Positions 14,273 to 20,715 of a DNA stretch of 22,218 nucleotides are shown here, in pieces (within the stretch, counting starts at the first letter, position 1; the number at the start of each line of letters is the position of its first letter). The DNA comes from Armatimonadota bacterium (GTDB lineage: Bacteria; Armatimonadota; HRBIN16): NCBI GenBank assembly GCA_028275265.1, contig JAPWUZ010000011.1:1-22218 (forward strand), in the 5' to 3' direction. Under the pieces are notes generated by a model. The model was not told the DNA's origin, searched no databases, and saw only the letters and a list, made by a program, of their open reading frames with translations. Both the position numbers and the translations under genes were made by a program.

Positions 14273-15460
14273 ATGCGTCTCGCAGTGTTCGTTGGTTGCG
14301 TACTGTTCTGTATCGCATCTACCGCTGTGCGAGGGGCGGGTACCGAAATGCGCCTGAGTGTGCATACAAAGGGGAACGCCCCCACCCTTGTCATCGCGAA
14401 TCTGCCTTCCGCGGTGAAAACGAACGAGGTACGCCTGCTTCTACTGCCCCAGCGCACGGAAGTGCCCTGTGACGTTCGGCTCGCCGAAAAAGGCATACGC
14501 CAGCTGGTGTGGATACATCCGGGAGGTAAGCGCGATTACGTGGTGGAGACAAAGGCTCCTTCCTGTCCCACGCTATGGCAAGCCCGGCTGAAAGAGAATG
14601 CCCTCGAAATCACCCGCGAGGGCAAACTGGTAACCCGATACGTGTTTGCCGGTGCCGCCAAGCCCTACCTCTACCCTATTCATGCGCAAACCGGTGTGCC
14701 CATGACTCGCGCCTACCCGATGGAAGAGCGCGAGGGCGAATCCACCGACCACCCGCACCAGAAATCTTTCTGGTTCACGCACGGCGATGTGAACGGCATA
14801 GACTTCTGGACAGAGGGTGAAGACAAGGGACGCATCGTGCACCGTGAGTTCTCAGACATCTCCGGTGGGCGCGTCGGCACATTCATCACCACACGCAACG
14901 AGTGGCGCACCCCACAGGGACAGGTGCTCTGCACCGACACGCGCGAGGTGTGCGTGTACGACGTGGACGATTTGCGCATCATCGACTTCACCGTAACCAT
15001 TCGCGCAGGCGAGCAGCCGATACGCTTTGGCGACACCAAGGAGGGCACGTTCGGTATCCGCATCCCCACCAGCATGGAACAGCGGCATGGCAAGGGAGCG
15101 ATACTCACCGCGGAAGGCAAGCGCGACAAGGAGGCATGGGGCACACGTGCCATCTGGTGTACCTACAGCGGCGACATCGGAGGCGAGATATACAGCATCT
15201 CGGTGTTTGACCATCCGGGCAACCCGCACCATCCCACCTACTGGCACGTGCGCGATTATGGACTGTTCGCGGCCAACCCCTTCGGCTGGCACGACTTCCA
15301 GAACAATCCAAACGTGGACGGCAGTATCACCGTGCCTGCGGGTGGACAGATAACGTTTCGCTACCGCACCATCTTTGCGAAGGGGGCAATGCCTGCGGAA
15401 AGGTTGAACGCCCTGTACGAGGCGTTCGCTACGCCTGCAAAGGTAGATATCGCCCGATAG
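14273..15460 (+). CDS. Exported DUF6807 family protein (PF14100, misleadingly called PmoA)
   Basis: 395 aa with a signal peptide (about residues 1-22, ending STAVRG-A). The family core is unmistakable: STDHPHQKSFWFTHGDVNGIDFW (about 158-180), a TFGIRIP strand pair, then HPGNPHHPTYWHVRDYGLFAANPFG (about 318-342). These His/Asp-rich blocks recur in DUF6807 proteins of Planctomycetota, Verrucomicrobiota and Armatimonadota, often beside carbohydrate-degradation genes. The Pfam name 'methane oxygenase PmoA' does not apply: there is no membrane core and no methane monooxygenase context. A jelly-roll sugar-binding or sugar-processing role is plausible but unproven. GGAGG at 14261-14265 supports the ATG. 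It probably shares a transcript with the barrel gene 24 bp upstream. After the stop, a weak CGCC/GGCG hairpin and a run of six T (15469-15474) may end transcription. Confidence 0.85.
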   Translation: MRLAVFVGCVLFCIASTAVRGAGTEMRLSVHTKGNAPTLVIANLPSAVKTNEVRLLLLPQRTEVPCDVRLAEKGIRQLVWIHPGGKRDYVVETKAPSCPTLWQARLKENALEITREGKLVTRYVFAGAAKPYLYPIHAQTGVPMTRAYPMEEREGESTDHPHQKSFWFTHGDVNGIDFWTEGEDKGRIVHREFSDISGGRVGTFITTRNEWRTPQGQVLCTDTREVCVYDVDDLRIIDFTVTIRAGEQPIRFGDTKEGTFGIRIPTSMEQRHGKGAILTAEGKRDKEAWGTRAIWCTYSGDIGGEIYSISVFDHPGNPHHPTYWHVRDYGLFAANPFGWHDFQNNPNVDGSITVPAGGQITFRYRTIFAKGAMPAERLNALYEAFATPAKVDIAR

Positions 15461-15492
15461 GCGTGGACTTTTTTCTGGGGCTACATATCGGG

Positions 15493-15510
15493 TATACTTT
15501 GCTTGAGCAA
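15493..15510 (+). promoter_or_regulatory. -10 box and small palindrome before ccmA
   Basis: TATACT (15493-15498; 5 of 6) lies 14 nt before the ccmA ATG. Between them is the palindrome TTGCTTGAGCAA (15499-15510), which would cover the transcription start. The -35 region is only a T-tract (15469-15474). No Shine-Dalgarno precedes ccmA. Promoter and possible operator are both inferred. Confidence 0.35.
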
Positions 15511-15512
15511 CA

Positions 15513-16133
15513 ATGAAATGGCAAATTGTGCTCCGGCGGGTGGGTAAGGTTTTCGACGAGCGCACGGTGTTGCGGGATATATCGGCAACTATAACCGCCC
15601 CCGGAGCATGGGTTATATCGGGACCGAACGGCAGCGGCAAGAGCACCTTGCTTCGCATCATCGCGGGATTACTGACGCCCACTGAAGGCGAGGTACTGTA
15701 CCTTTACAATGGAGAACGGCTGACAGCACGTCAACAAAGGCAAGCGGTTGGCATGGTCGCTCCGGACATGGCGCTCTACCGCCCTCTTACTGCGCTGGAG
15801 AACTTGCGATTCTTCGCGCGGGCACGTGGTCTGTCTTTGAGGGATAGCGAGTTGCTGGAGTGGCTGGAGAAAGTGCAGCTGCGCCCAAGGGCGCATGACC
15901 CGGTCGCTACCTTCTCCACCGGCATGGTGCAGAGGCTGAAGCTGCTCACCGCGTTGTTGCATCGTCCACCCGTGCTGTTGCTGGACGAGCCGGGTAGCAA
16001 TCTGGACGAAGCGGGCGCCAGGTTCATCTATCAAACGGTCAAAGAGCACGCTGGACATGGCATTGTGGTTATCGCTACCAACGACACCCGAGAGCTGGGC
16101 TACGGTGAACCGCTCATCCAGCTGGGCGCATGA
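15513..16133 (+). CDS. ccmA: Haem exporter ATP-binding subunit CcmA
   Basis: 206 aa, normal CcmA length. It is the ATPase of the CcmAB(C) complex that releases holo-CcmE from CcmC during cytochrome c maturation. Walker A is GPNGSGKST (37-45), the signature is FSTGMVQRLKL (134-144; STGM in place of SGGQ, usual for CcmA), and Walker B is LLLDEP with D158/E159 followed by SNLD. It is the first gene of a ccmABCDEF operon with overlapping genes; the ccmB start lies inside its 3' end. Sequence alone would allow another ABC type, but the neighbours settle it. Confidence 0.93.
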   Translation: MKWQIVLRRVGKVFDERTVLRDISATITAPGAWVISGPNGSGKSTLLRIIAGLLTPTEGEVLYLYNGERLTARQQRQAVGMVAPDMALYRPLTALENLRFFARARGLSLRDSELLEWLEKVQLRPRAHDPVATFSTGMVQRLKLLTALLHRPPVLLLDEPGSNLDEAGARFIYQTVKEHAGHGIVVIATNDTRELGYGEPLIQLGA

Positions 16134-16791
16134 AGCGATAGCGGTCTTTGCGAAGGACTGGCTGCTGGAGCTGCGCACGCGCGTGGCGTTGGGTGCGGTG
16201 GTGCTGTTTGCGGTCACATCGGTTGTGGCGTCTGGGTTTGCGCTGGCACCGCCGTCGGGTGTGCCCGCCGAGGTGAAAGCGGCTCTGCTGTGGGTGGTTA
16301 TCTTCTTCGCGGCGGTGGCAGGTCTGTCGCGCGTGTTCGTCGTGGAGGAAGAGACTCGCACGGCGGACGCGCTGCGACTGGCGGTGTCCTCGACCGGAGT
16401 TTTTGCAGGCAAGCTGGCGTTCAACGCGGTGCTGATGTGGACGTTGTGCGCGATAACGGTGCCGCTGTATCTGCTGCTGCTGGAGGCACCGTTACGCAAC
16501 GCGAGTCTTCTGGTGATAGTCGTGTTGCTGGGAAGTACCGCGCTGGCATGTGCGACGACAGCGGTTGGCGCCATAGTGGCTAAAGCCACCATGCGTGGGG
16601 CGTTATTCGGTGTTCTGTCGTTTCCGGTAGCGCTGCCTCCCTTGCTGGTGGTTATTCACGCCACCAAGGCGGCATGGTTGAGTGATAATGCATGGCGGGT
16701 GGCAGCAGGCGACCTGCAGGTTCTGTCAGGGTTTATGCTGGTGATTGTGCCCGCGTCTGTGCTGGTGTTCGAACACATCTGGAGCGAGTAG
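16105..16791 (+). CDS. ccmB: Haem exporter membrane subunit CcmB
   Basis: About 228 aa inner-membrane permease with six predicted hydrophobic segments, partner of CcmA. The N-terminus AVFAKDWLLELRTRVAL matches the CcmB family opening (KDLxxELR), followed by VVEEETRTADALRLA, the conserved cytoplasmic loop. The start is uncertain. GTG at 16105 gives a family-like N-terminus 14 residues before KDW and overlaps ccmA by 29 bp; an in-frame ATG at 16057 would overlap by 77 bp and add 16 residues unlike the family. The gene ends 3 bp before the ccmC ATG, so translation is coupled. Confidence 0.88.
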   Translation: MNRSSSWAHEAIAVFAKDWLLELRTRVALGAVVLFAVTSVVASGFALAPPSGVPAEVKAALLWVVIFFAAVAGLSRVFVVEEETRTADALRLAVSSTGVFAGKLAFNAVLMWTLCAITVPLYLLLLEAPLRNASLLVIVVLLGSTALACATTAVGAIVAKATMRGALFGVLSFPVALPPLLVVIHATKAAWLSDNAWRVAAGDLQVLSGFMLVIVPASVLVFEHIWSE

Positions 16792-16794
16792 GTG

Positions 16795-17496
16795 ATGAAC
16801 AGAACGGTTCAGATACTCACAGGCATCTGGGTTGCCGGGGTAACGGTTGCCGCATTCCTGTGGCTCCCTCCCGCTGAGGGCTTCCGCAGTCCTGAAGCAG
16901 CGCGTATTGTGGTTTTCCATGTGCCCTGTGCTATGCTTACCTTCGTTGCCTTTCTCGTCAACGCGGTCTACTCGTGGAAATACCTGCGCTCGCGCGACCC
17001 GCTAACCGATAGCAAAGCCAACGCGGCGGCGGAGCTGGGAATGCTGTTTGCGATACTGGCGACGGTAACCGGCTCGTTGTTCGCGATGGAACAGTGGGGC
17101 AGCGCGTGGAACTGGGACCCGCGTGAAACCTCTATCGTGATGCTGATGCTGGTATACGCCGCGTACTTCGTGCTGCGCGGCGCGGTAGAAGAGAAGAGCA
17201 AACGAGCGCGCCTCTCGGCAGCATACGCCTTACTGGCTTTTCCGGCAATGGTCTTTCTCATCTGGATATTGCCTCGAATCGTGGAATCGCTGCACCCGAC
17301 AAACACGCTGTTCTCTCGCTCGGGGTTGGACCCCAAGTATCGGATTACTCTGTGGAGTTTCTTCGCGGGGTTGTTGGCGGTTTTCGTCTGGATGTTTCGG
17401 CTGAGATTGCGGGTGGAAATCGCGGAGGCTCGCCTGCGCAGGCAACATCGCCGCGACACAATGCCTGAAGCCACACCGGCAGGAGAGACAAGATGA
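16795..17496 (+). CDS. ccmC: Cytochrome c maturation haem handler CcmC
   Basis: 233 aa, six predicted membrane segments. CcmC carries the tryptophan-rich WWD-type periplasmic domain that loads haem onto CcmE. Visible are the first haem-ligand His in VVFHVPCAM (H42), the WWD-like motif WGSAWNWDPRET (101-112) and the second His in VESLHPTN (H167). The cytoplasmic tail is long and basic (LRRQHRRD). The start is ATG at 16795; an adjacent GTG at 16792 is equally placed, with GGAG at 16781-16784. The stop overlaps the ATG of the ccmD-like gene (ATGA), which indicates tight coupling. A CcsA-type assignment (System II) is unlikely given the ccmABEF neighbours. Confidence 0.93.
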   Translation: MNRTVQILTGIWVAGVTVAAFLWLPPAEGFRSPEAARIVVFHVPCAMLTFVAFLVNAVYSWKYLRSRDPLTDSKANAAAELGMLFAILATVTGSLFAMEQWGSAWNWDPRETSIVMLMLVYAAYFVLRGAVEEKSKRARLSAAYALLAFPAMVFLIWILPRIVESLHPTNTLFSRSGLDPKYRITLWSFFAGLLAVFVWMFRLRLRVEIAEARLRRQHRRDTMPEATPAGETR

Positions 17497-17621
17497 ACCC
17501 ATTGCTGACTTACATGATTGTCCCGTTGCTGATATGGGCAGGGATATTCGGCTACCTGTTCTGGCTGGACATGCGCCTGCGGGCACTGGAAAAACGGTTA
17601 GAAGAGGAGGGACATCGGTGA
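17493..17621 (+). CDS. ccmD: CcmD-like small membrane protein
   Basis: 42 aa. The ATG overlaps the ccmC stop (ATGA at 17493-17496), and the TGA overlaps the GTG start of ccmE (GTGA at 17618-17621). One hydrophobic helix (about residues 5-24, TYMIVPLLIWAGIFGYLFW) is followed by a charged helix LDMRLRALEKRLEEEGH. This is the exact layout of CcmD, the small protein that stabilises the CcmABC-CcmE complex and helps release holo-CcmE. Sequence conservation of CcmD is low, so the call rests on size, topology and position between ccmC and ccmE. AGGAGG near its 3' end also serves as the Shine-Dalgarno of ccmE. Confidence 0.8.
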   Translation: MNPLLTYMIVPLLIWAGIFGYLFWLDMRLRALEKRLEEEGHR

Positions 17622-18010
17622 AAAAGGCGTACCTTTTCGCTATCGGTTTCATCGCGCTGGGGCTGTTCATGGCGGGACGCGCGATGATACAGACCATAGT
17701 GCCCTATGTGTCGGTCGCCGAGGCGCGAGAAAGCACCCGAAAGGTGCAGGTGAAAGGAAAACTCGTGGCGGGTTCGCTGCAGATGGATGCTATGCGGGGA
17801 GAAACCCGTTTCCTGATAGAAGACGCCAAAGGCGACCGCTTGCCCATTGTACACCCCAAGCTGGCACAGGGCAATGTGGAGCAAGCCACCGAGATTGTGG
17901 CTATTGGGCAAATGCAAGGTAAAGTATTCGTGGCGGAAAAAATCCTGTACAAGTGTCCGTCCAAGTACCAGGGCAAGCAGATGCAGGAATATCAGGAGAG
18001 CTCACAATGA
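17618..18010 (+). CDS. ccmE: Haem chaperone CcmE with CxxxY motif
   Basis: 130 aa periplasmic haem chaperone anchored by one N-terminal helix (about residues 4-24). The OB-fold core follows (VQVKGKLVAGSL, TRFLIEDAKGDRLPIVH, EIVAIGQMQGKVFVAEKIL). The covalent haem site, normally HxxxY, reads KCPSKY here: Cys113 and Tyr117. CxxxY CcmE proteins are known from archaea and from Desulfovibrio and define the 'System I*' maturation variant, in which haem is bound through the cysteine. The start is GTG at 17618, with AGGAGG (17604-17609) 8 nt upstream inside the ccmD-like gene; a longer in-frame reading from 17534 lies inside ccmD and is rejected. The stop overlaps the ccmF ATG. Confidence 0.94.
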   Translation: MKKAYLFAIGFIALGLFMAGRAMIQTIVPYVSVAEARESTRKVQVKGKLVAGSLQMDAMRGETRFLIEDAKGDRLPIVHPKLAQGNVEQATEIVAIGQMQGKVFVAEKILYKCPSKYQGKQMQEYQESSQ

Positions 18011-20349
18011 ACACTGCGGAATGGGGACGGCTTGTTATCTATCTCGGCGCGGCCGGCGCCGTGGCAGCAACCGTGTTGTTCGCGCTGGCTGCCAAGTACG
18101 AAGGATGGCTCGTTTGGGCACGGCGGGCGTATGCCCTTGCGGTTTTCAGTGCCGTGACCGCATTTGGCATCCTGGTCCTGCTGTGTATGCGCAGCGATTT
18201 CGGCGTGGTGTACGTCGCCAACTTCAGCTCCAGCGACCTGCCCTGGTACTACAAACTCTCTTCGGCCTGGGCGGGACAGGAAGGCAGCTTCCTACTTTGG
18301 GCATTCTGGACAGCGGTGCTGGGTCTGCTGCTCATACGCCGACTGAAACGCTATGAACCGCTGACGATGGCGGTGTACAGCAGTATCCTCGCCTTCCTGA
18401 TGGCGATACTCACCAAGCAATCACCGTTCCTGCAATATCCCCCCAGCGAAGTGCCGCCCGAAGGCATGGGGCTGAATCCACTTCTGCAGAACTACTGGAT
18501 GGCGATACACCCACCCACCATCTTTATCGGCTTTGCGTCACTGGCCATCCCCTTCTCTATCGCCGTGGCGGCACTGTTGCGCAAGGACTGGGACGGCTGG
18601 GTGCAAATCGCCATGCCGTTTGTTATCCTGTGCTGGGTAACGCTGGGCGCCGGGCTGATACTGGGCGGTTACTGGGCGTACGTGACGCTCGGCTGGGGCG
18701 GTTTCTGGGGCTGGGACCCTGTGGAAAACTCCTCGCTGGTGCCCTGGCTGGTGATTACGGGGCTGATTCATGGTCTGGTGGTGCAGCGCAATCGCGGTGG
18801 GCTACACCGTTCTAACCTGTTGCTGGCTCTGCTGGGTGCTCCCCTATTCTTCTATGGAACTTACATGACGCGCAGTGGTGCGCTCGCCGAATCTTCAGTG
18901 CACGCCTTTGATGCACTGGCGAAAGGTGCGCTCGGGCTGGTGGTTGCCATGCTACTCACCTATACCGTGGGTGGGCTTGGACTGTGGCTGTTCCGCCTGC
19001 GCAGCATTCCCGCAAAGCAAACCGCCGAAGGTATCCTCTCGCGTGACCTGGCGTTTTCGCTGGGCATCATCTCTCTGGTGCTTATCGCGGGGCTAACGCT
19101 TATCGGCGCGTCGATGCCCATCATCTCGTTGCTCATTGCCAAACAGAGCAGTGCAGTGGAAGTACGCTACTACCACATCGCCAACGCACCGTTCGCCTAC
19201 CTGATGCTGTTACTGCTGGGGCTGGTGCCGTTCCTGAGCTGGCGCAAAGTCGACGATACCGATGTGTTTCTGCAGCGCATTTCGGCGCCCTGGTACGCCA
19301 CACTGGTTATCGGGTTGGCGGTTGCCTTCCTGTCGTACTTTATGCGTCTGCCTGTGGCGGTTGGCGTATTCTTCTTGATGCTGCTGGCGACGTTCACCAT
19401 CCTGTCCAACGCCATCCTGGTGTGGCGGCTCGCAAAGCGCAGTCCGATGAGCATGGGAGGTTACCTCACGCATATCGGTGTGGGGTTGGTGCTGCTGGGC
19501 GCAGCTGCCAGCGCGTTTTACGAGCGGAAAGCAGAGGCGTTGCTCACCAACGGGATGACCGCCGAGATGTTCGGTTTCAAGGTGAGCTACGCGGGCATGA
19601 CCCATCCCGATGAGGAGATGGGTAAGGATAACGCGGTACGCCTGAAGTTCGAAAGCCTGAACGGAGGCAAAAGCTTCGAAGCACGCCCTGTTTACTATTT
19701 CGACACACACAATCCCATGCAGCCGCGCCGCGTGGCGGAACCGCACATCTATAAGCACCTGCTGTATGACATGTACATCGCTATTGGCAGCGATGGCGGT
19801 GGGGTCATCGAGCGGACGCAGGACCCCGGCAGAACCCTGCCCATCCGGCGCGGTGAGACCAAAAAGATGGGCGAATACACCATCCGGTTCAGAGAGTTTC
19901 GGATACGCGGGCAAATGGGCGAAGCGGATATGAGCATCGGCGCAGTGCTTGATGTAGAATATAAGGGAAAGAAGACGGAGATGGTGCCCGAGGCGGTGCT
20001 GGCAAGAGGCTGGAGACCCGCCAAATTGCCCGGCGGAGGAGAGGTGGCGATATTCGCCGATGAGATTAACGCCAATGAACGGCAGGTCATCCTCCATTTC
20101 TTTGGGATGCCCGGGCAGACCACCATGCCCGACCATGTTATCGTGCCGGTGGAGGTCAAGCTGAAACCGCTTATTAACCTTGTCTGGCTGGGCACGATAC
20201 TGATGATGCTGGGAGGGGGAATAGCCATGCGCCGGCGGTTCGCCGAGCTGCGCCAGGAGCAACAGGAACCTGCTGCAGTGCCAGCACACGTCGGCCAAAA
20301 GCCCAAAGCCCGCACCAGACCGGCTCCGGGGGTAACAGGAGGACAATAG
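18007..20349 (+). CDS. ccmF: Cytochrome c haem lyase subunit CcmF
   Basis: 780 aa, large polytopic membrane protein of the haem handling superfamily that attaches haem to apocytochrome. Marks: GLNPLLQNYWMAIHPPTIF with H168, the WWD motif WGGFWGWDPVENSSLVPW (from W230), SSVHAFDAL with H299, and a dozen or more hydrophobic helices up to about residue 515. A periplasmic domain of about 200 residues then follows (about 520-715), one last helix (about 722-738) and a basic/proline-rich tail. E. coli CcmF is about 650 aa, so the C-terminal periplasmic part is enlarged. The ATG overlaps the ccmE stop (ATGA). No ccmG or ccmH follows; panD is next after 3 bp. Confidence 0.94.
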   Translation: MNTAEWGRLVIYLGAAGAVAATVLFALAAKYEGWLVWARRAYALAVFSAVTAFGILVLLCMRSDFGVVYVANFSSSDLPWYYKLSSAWAGQEGSFLLWAFWTAVLGLLLIRRLKRYEPLTMAVYSSILAFLMAILTKQSPFLQYPPSEVPPEGMGLNPLLQNYWMAIHPPTIFIGFASLAIPFSIAVAALLRKDWDGWVQIAMPFVILCWVTLGAGLILGGYWAYVTLGWGGFWGWDPVENSSLVPWLVITGLIHGLVVQRNRGGLHRSNLLLALLGAPLFFYGTYMTRSGALAESSVHAFDALAKGALGLVVAMLLTYTVGGLGLWLFRLRSIPAKQTAEGILSRDLAFSLGIISLVLIAGLTLIGASMPIISLLIAKQSSAVEVRYYHIANAPFAYLMLLLLGLVPFLSWRKVDDTDVFLQRISAPWYATLVIGLAVAFLSYFMRLPVAVGVFFLMLLATFTILSNAILVWRLAKRSPMSMGGYLTHIGVGLVLLGAAASAFYERKAEALLTNGMTAEMFGFKVSYAGMTHPDEEMGKDNAVRLKFESLNGGKSFEARPVYYFDTHNPMQPRRVAEPHIYKHLLYDMYIAIGSDGGGVIERTQDPGRTLPIRRGETKKMGEYTIRFREFRIRGQMGEADMSIGAVLDVEYKGKKTEMVPEAVLARGWRPAKLPGGGEVAIFADEINANERQVILHFFGMPGQTTMPDHVIVPVEVKLKPLINLVWLGTILMMLGGGIAMRRRFAELRQEQQEPAAVPAHVGQKPKARTRPAPGVTGGQ

Positions 20350-20352
20350 CGC

Positions 20353-20700
20353 ATGGTGCTTCGGCAGGTGCTGAAAAGCAAAATCCACCGTGCCACTATT
20401 ACCGAAGCAAACGTGGACTATATCGGCAGTATTACCATCGACTCCGACCTGATGGAGCGAGTAGACCTTCTGCCCGGCGAGCTCGTACATGTCTGGGATC
20501 TGACGAATGGCGAGCGGTTCGAAACCTACGCTATCGCCGGGGAGCCGGGCAGTGGGGTCATTTGCATCAACGGAGCTGCTGCGCTTAAAGTGTCGGCAGG
20601 GCATAAGGTGATTATCGCCGCGTTTGCCCTCACCGACGAGCCCATTACTCCACGCATTATCCTCGTGGACGACAACAATCGCTTTGTGAAATACTTGTAA
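20353..20700 (+). CDS. panD: Aspartate 1-decarboxylase PanD (proenzyme)
   Basis: 115 aa cytoplasmic pyruvoyl enzyme that makes beta-alanine for pantothenate and CoA. The self-cleavage site is YIGSITID, between Gly25 and Ser26; Ser26 becomes the pyruvoyl group. Other family marks are MLRQ-like VLRQVLKSKIHRATIT at the N-terminus, WDLTNGERFETYAI, and GAAAL in the second half. The length is close to the roughly 126 aa of E. coli. AGGAGG (20337-20342) ahead of the ATG lies in the 3' end of ccmF, so it is probably co-transcribed with the ccm operon. IlvD at the other end of the window makes the oxoisovalerate needed in the other branch of the pathway, but the genes are not linked. Confidence 0.95.
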   Translation: MVLRQVLKSKIHRATITEANVDYIGSITIDSDLMERVDLLPGELVHVWDLTNGERFETYAIAGEPGSGVICINGAAALKVSAGHKVIIAAFALTDEPITPRIILVDDNNRFVKYL

Positions 20701-20715
20701 AGGGGGGAACTTGGA

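Noticed and set aside
14273..15460. Methane monooxygenase subunit (from the Pfam name PmoA)
   Set aside because: The protein is a soluble exported DUF6807 member with no membrane core, and no pmoB/pmoC is nearby.
17534..17617. N-terminal extension of ccmE
   Set aside because: It lies inside the ccmD-like gene in another frame; the GTG at 17618 has a good Shine-Dalgarno and gives the normal signal anchor.
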